DNA from: Bursaphelenchus xylophilus
Lineage: Eukaryota > Nematoda > Chromadorea > Rhabditida > Aphelenchoididae
Assembly: GCA_904066235.2 (NCBI GenBank)
Contig: CAJFCV020000006.1
Location: 8,742,001 to 8,806,000 of the forward strand
DNA: 64,000 nt
Reading direction: 5' to 3'
Shown here: piece by piece, positions 33,016-45,721 of the stretch
Layout of the letters: each line of letters opens with the position of its first letter
Numbering within the stretch: position 1 is the stretch's first letter
The notes under the pieces: generated by a model
The model's input: only the letters and a program-made list of their open reading frames with translations
Told to the model about the DNA's origin: nothing
Database searches by the model: none
Position numbers and translations under genes: made by a program

Positions 33016-35288
33016 TCACCGTCCTCTTTTCCACATGAAGGCCGCAGTAACTGCTAACAAACCAATCAGCAAGCACATGAGAATTGACAGCAGAGTCGGC
33101 GATCCCTTCCTAACGTATCTGTATCGTAGATAAAAAGGTTCAGCGTATTCGAAGTCCAAACCATTGAAGCCAACACCTATGATATTCGATGAACTCACGT
33201 TCTGCGAGATTGTAATGTTGTGGCGCCACAAACTGGAACATGTTTGCTATGCCTACAGTCCACTCACCTTATCATAGTCCTTCCTTTCTTCTTATGGAAG
33301 TGCACGGGTTCATCGTAAACATAGAACTTTGCCAAATATGGGGGCGGTGGAAGCTCTAATCTAACTTCAATTACTGTGCCCTCCGGCGACGTTATGTTGC
33401 TCCAGCACGTAACGTCGCGACAATAGGAATCTGGAGAGCCGGGGAGATTGAAGGTTGCCCATTCCAACGACGCTTTCAGTTTTCTTTCCGGGCAACCGCA
33501 GTCTATCATTATACGAATCAGACTTTACTTACCAGCTTTGATCTCCACCGCAATATCAACCAAGGAATGCCCGTTCATTCCGTCGCTATTTTTTTGTCGA
33601 TGAAACCACAACACATTGCTGTAGCGTTCGCCTTTGATATAGGCGAGTCTGTGATGCCCCAGGGTTGGAATGGTTATTCTACACCAAGGGGTAAAACCGG
33701 CCTTTCAGTTATTATAACTCACTCGCTGACAGGTAACCATGGATGCCTCACTAAGCCTAGGAACTCGGTTTCATGATGTATGACTGAGTTATCGAAGATT
33801 TTGAGCCGGCGGTCCATTCTCTGAAAAGCTTGATTTGAATAGAGAAATAAAGCATGTAGTACCAAATTACTGTCATTTCCATGGCCAAAATCCCACAAGC
33901 AGTCCACATATTCACACCATGGCTTAATCTCAAAGTAAAGTCGATTCCCGTCCAATTCAGGACAAGTGCAATCCTTGTGAACTGCAACAGCTTCCACGGT
34001 CATATTATACCCTCTTCTGGGTTGATGACCCCAAGAACAAGGCCTCAGATGGGCTGTTTCGTTGAAGACAACAATAGAGTTTAATTTGAGATTTCGAAAA
34101 TCGTTCATCTTCACTCTAAAAGGTCGCAAATCTTCTCATGAACTTCGATCAACATACTTAAATCCTCCTGGCCAATATCCGATCCAATCCAGGTTAGGAA
34201 GGTCAAAATCATTGAGCTTGAAAACGATGGCAGTCCGAAGATTCTCCGCAACTTGTGAAGCTGCAGTGAAAGTAGTGTTGCATTGGAGATATAAACAATA
34301 ATCATCGGGATAGCCGGTTGAGATCTCGTAATATGGGGAGGCGTCTAGTTTCACCTTATCTGGATTACATTTACACTCTGAAATTGTTGCAGCTTTAAGC
34401 CTTTACAAGGCGTTTTTTTCAGCATGGTCAAAACGTCACCCGACACACATACCTCTCTCGGTTTGTCTGAAACTAAGAGCATACGTTTTCACTCTGTACA
34501 TGACGACAGTTACTGAATTTGTGCTGCTCGTGAACACTCGCTTTTTGTCGGATAGTATCTCCACTCTAAGACAACAAACCATGTAGTCGGTGTCATCGCC
34601 CGTTTACCTGTTTATCTCTTTTTGCAATCCCGCGGCGTAATTGTTTGTTTCATATACGAAGATTGCTGTTTCATTGTTCTTTGGATCAAGAAACATTCGA
34701 ATCTCGACCATACTTGACGAATTGAATTGGAAAACGCAGACATCAATTGGCCGAGACCAACGGCGATATAGTTGATCAAAGCGGCCAATTTGAGGTAGCA
34801 GTCTCGATCTTTTGGTCGCTTTATAAAACGACCTGGGACAAGTAAAGTTTTCTGGGACATGACGGCCAAAAATGAACTCGTCCTCGCAATCCATTGACTC
34901 ATCCGATGTATACGTTAACTCGAAACTTTCATTTATTGGTGACCGGAATGCCCTAACTCCTTTGTCTATCATGGCATTGACACTGAAACTTTTTTCCGTG
35001 TCTAGAGCTGACTTACTCTCCAGCGAAAATTGGTGTAATACTATTGTTTATATTCGCCAGATAGTATATCTTGAGGTCCTTATAACACCCGACATTCAAT
35101 GGCCGTAAAACTGTGGATAGATTGACCTGCGGCACTATTGTGTAGACATGTTTGCCAGCAGGAAATGGCTTCAATTTGAACTGCCCATAACTCTCATGCC
35201 CACTTTGATGATTGGTGATAGACTGTGGAGCAAATAGGGCTCTCGAAGGGCTAAAAGTCAGTATGAAGAGGTAGACAGATAAAACCAT
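33016..35288 (-). CDS. Multi-CUB-like type I membrane protein, copy C
   Basis: Signal peptide MVLSVYLFILTFSPSRA starts the protein. CUB-like modules follow with Cys pairs at the same places as copies A and B (NFTCPRSFYKATKRSRLL, YCLYLQCNTTFTAA, CTCPELDGNRLYFEIKPWC, YVDCLWDFG, CGCPERKLKASLEW, SPDSYCRDVTCWSNI). A membrane helix (LLSILMCLLIGLLAVTAAFMW) ends the protein with a short basic tail (KRGR). The first intron splits a codon after FAGE as in copy B, but with a normal GT donor. The phase-1 intron before CGCP is shared by all three copies. Separated from copies A and B by about 8 kb that includes the PUF and LOTUS genes, so it is a dispersed rather than strictly tandem duplicate. Confidence 0.74.
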
Positions 35289-36089
35289 TTTCAAAATTAG
35301 AAAGATATGAGTGATGTTACTGAGATTGGCTTTTGTTTATTGCGTTCAGCTTGCTTATTCACGTCCATGGATAAAAAACTTTGCTTTTTTTGCGAAAAAA
35401 CCAATTGAAAGATAACTTGTGAGCTGTTTATGACAAACTGAAATGCAACAATCGTTTGACAACCATTCCTTTTTACATAATAAAAAGAATACAGATAAAG
35501 AAGAGACAATGAATAAAGGAAGACCTTACAGTAATCTTCAGAACATATTACTTTTGGATACGACGACTACAAACTTTTCGAAAAATAAATGCAATAATTT
35601 AAGGCGCAGTATAAATGTATGTATCTTATTTTTAGAACAGGTCATCAACTTTTTTTCTTGACTGCAAAACGCGAGCTAACATTATTTAAATCTGCTCATT
35701 GCAACGATTTTTTCATATTTTAAAAAAATAGCTGCGCTACATTGCAGACATTTCACTACAAAGTATTCATTTTAAAAATCTCAAAACCCCCATTTATCTG
35801 ACCATGTTTATTCGATTTGACGGATGGTTCCGCTAGAGAAAAATGACCAACACTTTCTTGCGATGACATCAAAACACTCCGCATCCACCTTTTGTCTTCT
35901 CAGCCTTTTGCTTAATCGTTTTTTGCCTGCGGCACTCCTGGAAAAAACTGAACTCATCCGCACAAAGAGGGAAGATCTCGATTTTTTGCGATGAAAACTC
36001 AACAAAAAATGCACGAAAAATGGGGCCGTTGAAAGGGCGGCTGCAAGACGGATCAGTGGGAGATTTCGGGCCCCGGTTTAACGGCAAAT
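35289..36089. other. Divergent intergenic region
   Basis: Promoter region shared by CUB copy C (-) and the esterase (+). It contains GACTGCAAAACGCGAGCTAA near 35660, a fragment similar to the interior of the 449-bp element. No gene is recognised. Confidence 0.4.
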
Positions 36090-39000
36090 ATGAGGCTCCT
36101 TTGCACGCTGTTGACCATCTTCGTGATCGATGTGGAGGCTCAGAATTTGGAGAAGTCGAGGAGTGTCTGGGTGGAGCAGGGCCTGGTTAGAGGGAAGATC
36201 TACAAGCTGGGGGAGCAGCAGGTGCAGATCTTTCGGGGAATTCCATATGCGGAGCCACCAATCGGAGATTTGAGGTATAAAGTAAGTAAGTAGGGTGGAA
36301 AAATTTCTTCATCGTGTAAGATGGCGACCCGCTTGAATTTACCGCTTACTAGGCTTCAAAATCCGGAAATTGTATCAAAAAAACTTTTATCCCAAACAGC
36401 CCCAAAATAAAACGGATTTCAGATGCCAATGCGAAAGCAACGCTGGGAAAAGGAATTTGCCGCCGTTGACTACGGCCCGCCGTGTGTCCAATTCATGGAC
36501 TTCCACAAGAACGATCGATTCTCCGGGCCGAATATGCCCCGTGAATCCGAAGACTGTCTTTACCTGAACATCTTTTCCCCCTACGATTCAGAAGACGAGA
36601 GCCAGCTCTATCCAATCATTGTCTGGATTCACGGCGGCTCTTTTTTGGCCGGCTCGGCCGACACCGGAATTGATATGGAGGCCGTGGCAAGGAATTTGGT
36701 CTTCAAAGGAATCACTTTGGTCACGATTAACTACCGACTTGGTCCTTTCGGATTCATGTCTATTGATTATGGAGATCATGTGGAGGGAAATTTCGGAATT
36801 TATGATCAGAAGTTGGCTCTGGAATGGATTCAGAGGAATATAAAGCAGTTCAACGGGGATCCCAGCAGTGTTTCGGTGATGGGAGAGAGTGCTGGGGCGG
36901 CAGCAATATCAGTACTCGGATTGAGCCCGCTAACGAGAGGTGAGAGTCCATTTCGATAAACAGATTCTGAATCAAGACGGAAAATTTCAGATTTTGTTAA
37001 AATTTAGCAAGAATCATCTACCTACGTCTCATTTCAACTTCTGAAATCTTTTAGTTTCAAGCTGTAGCCAAGACCTTCAACGATTATTTTTTCAGGTCTT
37101 GTTCACCAAGTTATTGCTCTCAGCGGCTCTGCAACGGCCGGCTGGGCGATTCATCGGCATGGCACAAATGCATGGGACATGAACAACATTGCCGATTACA
37201 TCCGATGCAACAAGATCATCCCAGAACAAGACCTGAAGGCTGTCTTGAATAGAGAATCAATCACGGCGAAGACAAAGACGACTGAGCATTGTAATCTACA
37301 ACTGCAGGTGCCAGAGTGCTTATTGGTAGGTTTCTTTCTTGCCATTAGAAGTTTAATATCGGTTCTAGTCGTATTTTGATTTATTCGATGAGTGATATAT
37401 TTGCAGAACACCGGAAAGATGAACCCAAAAGACATGTTGGAGTGCTTCAGGAAGGAGGTCAACTTTTCAGAGCCGTTGTTTAGACACGCTTTGTCTGCAG
37501 AGGCAAGTGAATAACTCGTACGAAAAGGTTGGCTGTAAAGCGCGCAGGTTTTGAATATAACCGGCATAAAGTTTGGAAACTATCGCATTTGTGACTTAAT
37601 TTTTTTAAAACGACACCTTTACGTTATCATCCGTTACCCTTATAATTTTAGCTCGGAGTATCCAAAATGGTAGTAGACGGACAGCTGATCCCAGCGTCTG
37701 GGATCGAGCTTGTCTCCGATTACGCCCATCTTCCCCTTCTGACCGGCGTGGCAAGCAGAGAATGGGCTCATAAACGGCGTAAGTGTCAACAAATTAATCC
37801 TTAATTTGCTTCGATCGCAAAACGCCTAAAGGTCTTCAAATTCTTAAAAACCATTTTTATATTTTCAGCCGAATTCTACGAGTTTTGGCGCTATGAAAAC
37901 ATGAGTCGAAGCAAAGCAGAGGAAGCAGTGAAGAAGTTAGTCTACACATCCTATGCGTCAAGATTACCTGGAAAAGTCCCTAACGCAACGCTTAATTTGA
38001 TCTCAAATGCAACGTTCTTACGGTATATGCAAGATGTCGACTTCAATTTTGACATGCCAGGGGTTGTAGCCAGGCTTCAGGATGTGAGTTTATACCTTCC
38101 AAAATATAATCTTCCCCACAAAAGCAAATCAAATTTCATTATTTTCAGTTAGAAGCGGACATTGAATTTGTTGCCCCATGTCAATCTGAAGTTGACTCCT
38201 ATGCCAAAAATGGTCTTGATGTTTTCGTTTACTCGTTTGATTACATCCCAAAAGGCAATATTGTGGAGGTCGACAAACGCTTCTACGAGCTTTTTGGGGA
38301 CAATCAAGTGACCGTGACCAAAAAAGACGCCTCCAGCGATGGATATGAAATCACAGCGTTCCATGGGCTGGATCATGCGTTCATATTCAGCCATGGTTAC
38401 AGCAGTAACTTTCAAATAAAACCCTTTACAAAACAGGACCGCGCAATGTCAAAGGTGTTGACCACGATGATAACAAATTTTGCAAAGACTGGGTGGGTCA
38501 TAAACTATCTACAAATGACTTTATCTTGACCTTTTCCCCTATTTTTATTCAAAAATTATATTGTTTTAGAGACCCATCAATTGAAGTGTTTGAATGGCCG
38601 GCCTATACCAATTCCAGTGCTCATTATGTCTCAATAGGACTGCATCCAAAGTAAGAGCGGTGCAAACGTAAATGAAGACCTTATTTTAGACTCATAAAAG
38701 GCCAACTTCACTTCCCAGCACCAGAATTTTGGAATCATGAAGCTGCAATGCTGGCCAAATATACTTTGTCCGAGAGTCCGCTAAGCGATGAGGAGGTCAG
38801 CGAACTCACAGTCGAGGAAAGGAAGCAAGTAAGTAGCTAAATCTTGCAGAGAGAACCTTAACAAGACAATTTATGACCATAATTTAGATGGTTAATATAA
38901 TGAATAATAATTTCTACCTTAATAAGCCCCAAATTTCAGCTTAATGCATATCGTCGCGCCTGGTGGGCACTCTGGCTATTTGTGATCGCTGTTGCAATCA

Positions 39001-39092
39001 TCATCTGGGTCGCTATTATTTGTTTTGTCATCAAAAAAGGCAAAAGCCCGACTTCAAAGCCCTATGATAATATCGTCGTAAATCGGGAGTAA
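36090..39092 (+). CDS. Membrane-anchored type B carboxylesterase
   Basis: Ten exons from 36090 to 39092 join to 697 aa. A signal peptide (MRLLCTLLTIFVIDVEA) leads to QVQIFRGIPYAEPPIGDLR, the amino-terminal family signature, then EDCLYLNIFSP, the oxyanion block HGGSFLAGS and the nucleophile elbow GESAGAA (Ser near residue 220). The acid is probably Glu in GVASREWA and the base His in AFHGLDHAFIF, so the triad seems complete and the enzyme likely hydrolyses esters. A carboxyl-terminal helix (ALWLFVIAVAIIIWVAIICFV) and a tail ending NIVVNRE anchor it in a membrane. The intron after HALSAE uses a GC donor (37503). It differs from acetylcholinesterase in lacking the aromatic-rich gorge motifs I would expect; substrate unknown. 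Confidence 0.9.
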
Positions 39093-39814
39093 TTTTTAAA
39101 ATATTGTTATAGTATTATTGTAAATTTGTCGCCAATTTGATATCATTAGTTTTGTCTTGTTGTTTGATCATTCCTATCGAAATAAATCGACTCAAAAAAA
39201 ATTTTTTAAGTCAATTTCCAGAGAATAAATTCTGCGTTTCAAGCTAAGAATTTCAATAGCAATGCCATGAGGAAACGTCGTCTTCAACGTGGACTATTGA
39301 ACCCTCAACCGACCCCAAAAACATCCTTCAAAGCAATGCTCTTTCCCCCCTCCAAACCACGTTTTCCCGCATTTCTTATCAGCTCTCGCTTATTCAGAGA
39401 ACTTCTCCTCCAAAACTTATCAGTGCCATAAAAAATGATGTTACACTTGACATCAAAAAGCTTCTAGTGCAAATATAATGCGTGAAATGCCTTCCCATGT
39501 GGTTGGGAATGTTATGTAATGCTCAAAACGCACTCAGCGTTGAGAAAAAAGTGCATTTATTGCTCGAATATCGAAAAGAGACGACGATCATTCAGTGTTC
39601 ATTGCTCAAGCAAAACAATTTTTAAACTCCGATTTTCGTGAGAAGAAATCTCTAATCAAACGAAAAAGGCTTCCGTTTCCAAGTTCATCTTGCTTTCGCT
39701 AGATTCCACAACTTTTCCTAGCTTACAATTTGTGTTACAAAAATTTTTCGCGAGTTTTATGATTTTTTATCTAAAATTTCAAGACGGTTGTAAATTTCAC
39801 CCATTTTTAGCCAA
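39093..39814. other. Intergenic spacer
   Basis: Contains an AATAAA near 39180 for the esterase transcript. A TTTTTAG acceptor ends at 39810, four bases before the pccb ATG, consistent with spliced-leader addition or a 5' UTR intron. Nothing else is recognised. Confidence 0.45.
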
Positions 39815-42500
39815 ATGTTGGCCAGAAAATGCTTTCACATCTACTCCAGGGCTATTTTGACATCGGCAAAGTTCAGCTCATCTGCTCCATCGAGTTATGT
39901 CCCAGATTCAACCAATTTTGCGCTGAAAGTTCAGAAGAGAATTGAAGAAACCCGAGAAAAAGCCGCTTTGGGAGGGGGACAAGCCAGAATTGATGCTCAA
40001 CATAAAAAGGTAAGTGAATTGGCCATTTGGCAAGCTTCTGACAATGAGATCAAAAGAAAACAGGATTTCTTCGATTTTTGGGTCAAGTCTAACGTTACAC
40101 TTGGTAAGACTTGACTCGCAACGCAAAAATGAGAAAAGTTGGTGTTTTTCAGAGAACTTCTACAATTTTTGGAGTAAGCAGACTCCCTTGGATCATATTT
40201 GATTTTTCCATAAATTCGGAAAGATGTTTTACATCTGAAATTATTCATTTTACATCATTGTCTAATGTTGTTTCTCATTTTGTTACCTAAAATTATTTTT
40301 TTCAGGGAAAACTCACCGCTCGGGAGCGAATTCAAGCTCTTCTTGACCCTGGAACCTTCAGAGAGTATGATCAATTTGTGGAGCACACTTGTACCGACTT
40401 TAACATGCAGAAAGAAAAGGTAATTCTTGTGTTCTCGATGTCTAAAATAAAATTTTAGTATCCTGGGGACAGTGTAGTCACAGGTCATGGAAAGATCAGT
40501 GGAAGAACGGTCTATGTGTTCTCCCAAGATTTCACAGTATTCGGAGGATCTTTTTCATTGGCAAACGCGAAAAAAGTTGTCAAGATTATGAAGGTAAGGT
40601 CGAATGGCATAAATAATATAACTTTGGTATCTTTAGCAAGCAGTGCTGACTGGATGCCCTGTAATTGGTCTAAATGACTCTGGAGGCGCTCGAATTCAAG
40701 AGGGAGTCGACTCGTTGGCTGGTTATGCCGACGTTTTCAAGGTAAGGCCATTTTTTGCCTCGGATAATATAAAAATGGGGGCTTCGGTAGTTCAGCCCCC
40801 CACGAAAGGTAGTTCAAACCCCCACTGTTTTGCCCGTTTCACACCCCACATAATGAACAAATTAGAATAATACAAAAAGTGTAAGTGGGGGTTTGATCTA
40901 CTACGTTGGGGGTTTGATCTAAAACGTAGGGGGCTTTTTCTAAAACGGAGGGGGCTTCATCTAAAACGTAGGGGGCTTGTGCTGGACCATACAACTTGGA
41001 TTAATTCTTTGAAATAAATTTTGGGGTTCAGAATGTACGAGGGGGGTTGTACTGGGTTATGGGGGGGCTAAACTGGACTGGGGGGCTGTACTACCTTAGC
41101 CCCTAAAAATGTCTAAAATTTGGGTTTATTTTGAACTTTAGGAGAATATCGAAGCTTCTGGTATAGTCCCGCAGATCTCACTTATTATGGGTCCCTGTGC
41201 CGGCGGCGCCGTCTATTCTCCAGCGTTGACCGACTTTACTTTTATGGTCAGAGACACTTCGTATCTCTTTATCACTGGTCCAGACGTTGTCAAAGCTGTT
41301 ACCAATGAAACCGTGACACAAGAAGACCTCGGAGGGGCGAAAGTTCATACGAAGGTATGTAATTGTGAAGATTTTTTGTCTTTTTAAGATAGGGTCCTAA
41401 AACAATATCAAAGTATCTCGATTTCAGGTGTCCGGCGTTGCCCACGGCGCCTTCGATAACGACATTGAGGCTTTACTCAACATTCGGAAGCTAATGAACT
41501 TCCTTCCACTCAATAATACGCAACCAGCACCGATCAGAAAATCGGATGACCCATGGGACAGGGATGTCCCAAATTTGGATACAATCGTCCCATTAGATTC
41601 GATGAAGGCCTATGATATGAAAGAAGTGGTCCATTCGTTGGTCGACGAGGGAGATTTCTTCGAGATTCAGCCAGATTATGCCAAAAATATTCTTTGTGGA
41701 TTTGGGCGGATGAATGGACAGAGTGTTGGAATCGTTGGAAACAACCCCAAATTTGCTGCTGGTACGTATTTTTAGTTAGTTTGGGTGTCGTTTAGGTGAT
41801 TGCTGGTAAGCTTTAAAGATGTTTTTTTTAAATCAATATCTTCCTTTAGGTTGTCTGGATATCAACTCTTCGATCAAAGGCGCCCGATTTGTCCGCTTCT
41901 GTGACGCCTTCAATATCCCTATCGTAACCCTGGTCGATGTGCCTGGTTTCCTCCCAGGAACTTCTCAAGAATACGACGGAATCATCCGCCATGGCGCCAA
42001 ACTTCTCTATGCCTTTGGCGAAGCGACTGTTCCAAAAATCACTGTGATTACTCGCAAAGCCTATGGTGGCGCATATGATGTGATGTCCTCGAAACATCTT
42101 GGCGCCGACGTCAACTATTGTTGGCCAACGGCTGAGGTGGCGGTTATGGGCGCGAAAGGAGCGGTCAGTATTTTGTACAGAAGAGATGTGGAAAATCAGC
42201 CAAAACACGAGCGAGATTACATCGACCACTTCAGCAATCCATTCCCAGCGGCGACTAGAGGTGAGGGGAAGATTTGTATTGAATTTTACAACATTTGGGG
42301 TCATCGCTTGAGAGGATTTAACAATTGAGGGAAATTTTTTAAATTCTGGACTTAAAATGATATAACTGTTGGTTTCAGGCTTCATTGATGATATTATTGA
42401 ACCCAGAACCACCCGTCGTAAGATCTGCCAAGATTTGGAACTCTTGGCCAACAAAAAAGTTGTCCCAAGAAACCGAAAACATGGAAATATCCCGTTATAA
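39815..42500 (+). CDS. pccb-1: Propionyl-CoA carboxylase beta subunit, mitochondrial
   Basis: Eight exons (39815-40009, 40306-40419, 40459-40593, 40637-40741, 41142-41354, 41428-41761, 41850-42260, 42379-42500) give 542 aa, close to the usual PCCB length. The Arg/Ser-rich start ([17 protein letters not shown]) is a mitochondrial targeting sequence. Carboxyltransferase motifs are intact: [74 protein letters not shown] and [19 protein letters not shown], ending [11 protein letters not shown]. With the biotinylated alpha subunit it converts propionyl-CoA to methylmalonyl-CoA in valine, isoleucine, methionine, threonine and odd-chain fat breakdown. The fourth intron (40742-41141) carries a 326-bp transposon. 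The symbol follows the C. elegans orthologue. Confidence 0.97.
40778..41103. mobile_element. 326-bp non-autonomous element, 8-bp target duplication, in a pccb intron
   Basis: The left end GGGGCTTCGGTAGTTCAGCC and right end GGCTGTACTACCTTAGCCCC are inverted relatives. Both are flanked by a perfect TAAAAATG duplication (40770-40777 and 41104-41111). An 8-bp duplication fits hAT or Merlin elements. The interior holds repeated GGGGG-rich units (GTAGGGGGCTT, several copies). No coding capacity. The element sits wholly inside the intron, leaving splice sites intact. Confidence 0.85.
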
Positions 42501-42769
42501 GCCAAGTACAAATAAAAAACTGTTGGCTGAAGCATAATTTTTGAGTCAAAGCCCTCTCCGACCGGCTCGCATCATGTAAAAACATTTTATTTTAGACGTC
42601 TCTATCATCTATGAACATAAATAGTCAAATAAATTAAGTTAAATTAATAGTTTGGCGTGGAATCAGCTAAAAAAACTTTTGGGTTTGAGATGTGCCGGAC
42701 ACTCATGGGTCCAATGGGAAGAGGAGTTATGAGATAGGAATAAGTTAAAAGGGCTTCTTGATCGGGGAT

Positions 42770-45721
42770 TCAAACGCTTTGAGTGCATTGGAGAATGCCG
42801 GAGGCGCCTCTTCGTGTCGCTTTCACGGAAAGTTTTGTTCGGAGAATGCTGAAAATGGGATTGCGGTCAGTAAAAGTGATTTTTGAGGGGTCAGAAGATT
42901 GTTTTGGGTATTTCATGAGATAGAATTAAAATTTTCATATTTTAAAAAAAATACGGTTAATTTTTTATTACCTATTTTTTGTTTAGTCGCAAAAATTATC
43001 CCAATTTAGATTACTTGTATTGATATCGGCCCCAAATACCCCTAAAAATCCTGCTTTTTCCTCCAAAACTTACTGATTAATTGAGCTCCTCGAGGGCAAA
43101 GTCTCAACAGTGCAAATTCCATCGCCTATTAATCGGTCTCTGATCTCTGATTGTTTTGTCACCCCATATTTTTGGACGTATATTCGAATAGCAGCCACTA
43201 ATGGGGACTCTGTTCGGCCTTCTTTTGCATCTTTTGGTTTCACGGAGCCGGTCGAACGGTATCTGAAAAAATTGAGGTTACTGTAAGGGAATGAGAATTA
43301 AAAAATTTCTACAGTAAGAAAAGTATTTTTTGGCATTACTGTAAGCATAATGACAAGTAAAAAATATTTGCAGTAAAAAATTTGGAAATCAGCAAGATTA
43401 ATGACTAAATTGTACAGTAAGAAAATTTTTTTTTATTAAAAATCTTACCGATTCAAAATTTTGGAGACGCATGAATGTGTAACACACAGTTTCTTTGAAA
43501 TATTACAAATCTTCCATCCTTTTTGGAACAAAGCCACTATCTTCTTTCGCTCGTCCATTCCAAGAGGAAGTCCCGGGTTGTAGGTTCGGCCAAGTTGATT
43601 CGTGCCTAAAAATACGGAGTTTTTCTTTGCCGAGCAAAATATTTATGGTTGGATTAAAATAGGATTGTCCAAACTGCGGCCTATTTAGTTCTTTTGAACG
43701 AAATAAATACAGTTTTGAAGAGAGACTATGGAAGTTCATTTTGTTGCGATTGGTTATTCATTAAACCTAAAATCAAAAAAAAAAATCAAAATTTGGCATT
43801 TTTTAACGCAAAAACCTCCTTTCTTTCTGCAGAGCGCTAGCCAAAAATTCAAAATGTCTTACAAATTTTTTATTTAATTTTTTGCCAAGTGTCACCGCAA
43901 TCTGTTAATTTTCCCCAGACATTATTTTCCAATTTATCCTATTTATTTTGATTACTTGAACTTTCTAGATCCAGAATCATGTTTTCAATGCCTTAATCCC
44001 TTTTTGAGACTTCTATGCCCTTCAAAAGTGTCTTCTAAAATTGGCCGTATAACCGGATTGATTAGTGCTTTTCGAAACTTTATAATTACAAACAGATCCC
44101 AGTCCGAATGCCGCGGGCACTTTTCTTGGCCTTTGATTATCCCAACCTTTTAGGCCAATTTTCTGCGGACTTTGCCCGCTTAAGCCTTGAATGGAACGGA
44201 TTAGAAGGTTCTAGAATGTTGACAAACATCATGTTTGTGCACTAATCTGCTGTTATCTGATAACTGGCCTGGCATCTGGCCAAAGGCATGTGGCCTGGGG
44301 AGATTAAAGACCAGTCCGATTTTCGAATACCAGGAAGCGAATACTCCGATGGCATTTTACTTGTGTTTACTCTTCTTTAAATTGTTGTAGTTGCTGTCAT
44401 TAGGTGTCCTGTGACAACTTTTAAATAGTAATCCCGAAGAATTACGGGGAAAACAAGGTTTTTGGGATTAGAAAATTTAGTATATAACACGTTGACATTT
44501 CTGGGGTCAAAATAATTTTCTGGGTTGTTATGAATTGGAAGATTCTCGGAGTTTGCTGATATTTGGCTCGATTAAGGTTAAGACATTTTAAAAATATCTA
44601 AAAGATTTTTAGCTCGAGCTTTTTCAACGACCATCGAGATTCATAAAATGCAAAAAAATGCTTGCCTTGCGAAGCAAAACTTCAAACATACAGTAATTGA
44701 TGTATGGTAAAAATGAATGATGTGGAAAAAATAAGCTTTCCTTTAGAAACTTTCAATTCATCCTCTGAATGAATTTTTTAACTGTTCGTATAAAAGTCAC
44801 GGATACTACAGAACGAACGCTCAAATTTCAACACCCCTTGCAATTAGAAATAAGCTTCTTTTACAAAATTTGTCTTACCTGAATTCCGGTTCGAATGGTA
44901 GACCAAGGAGTTGTTGTAAAAGTCCGGGCTTTCGCTCATCTCGCAGTAATTCTGATCCACAAACTCGGTCTTGCAATTGTATTCGTAGATGAAGGGCTTT
45001 GCATCCGTCGGACTATTCTGTTCACTGACATCGTCCGGTGGGAAAGAGACCGAGGAAGGCGTGGAGGAGAGCCAGGACGGGGAGCTGACCTCGGAAAAGC
45101 CAGGGGTCGTCGATGGAGTTAGTTCACCCTGAAAAATAAGCATTACAATTAAGTGGATTTTTGTGAGATTTTGCTCCAGATTCCATGAGATATTTTGTCA
45201 GAACTAGAGATAAATTTAGACCTAAAGTTAGGAGAATTGGAGGTTTTTAGTCGGCGGTTTGCAGAAAGCTCCGTTAAAAAATAAAAAAGATTCACTGTTC
45301 AAAAAACGTTTTTGATATTGTTTTCTAGTTGAAAACCCACTGTCATCCGTTGACATTACATCTCGTGAAGGTAATGAAACCGAAAGCGAGACGGATTAAA
45401 AGAGATTTTCGAGACATTCAACCGGGCTTAGATAGACTAAAATCTTTTCAAAAATGGGGTTTCATAAAATATTACTGAATCAAATTAGCTGACATCAGTT
45501 TAAAATGCTTCTCAATTTCATCCAATCATTCTCAATTCACCAAAACTTTGTTACGGCAATCGAAATTCGACAGAAACCCTAATCGGTCGAAGAAAGTAAT
45601 CTTCTACCGCTGCAAAACCAACCTTGAGCCAGGCGTAGAAATCGCGCTCCAAGGACTGCGGCGTGGAAGTGTCGATGATGCAGAAGTCGTGCTCAGCCAG
45701 CCCGGCCGTCTCATCGAGCAT
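42770..45721 (-). CDS. Pax-type paired-domain transcription factor without homeodomain
   Basis: Five exons (45721-45623, 45128-44879, 43605-43449, 43262-43074, 42848-42770) join in phase to 257 aa. The first 115 residues are Ser/Thr/Pro- and acid-rich (ELTPSTTPGFSEVSSPSWL). The paired domain follows: GTNQLGRTYNPGLPLGMDER, KICNISKKLCVTHSCVSKIL (PAI recognition helix), YRSTGSVKPKDAKEGR linker, AAIRIYVQKYGVTKQSEIRD and ICTVETLPSRSSINHILR (RED subdomain). The protein ends about 23 residues later (RTKLSVKATRRGASG), so there is no homeodomain or octapeptide. The beta-turn NQLGRTYNPG departs from the usual NQLGGVFVNGRP. Family membership is clear. Which Pax class it belongs to is not: it is more diverged than Pax2/5/8, Pax6 or Pax1/9. 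A role in cell-fate specification is inferred. Confidence 0.88.
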
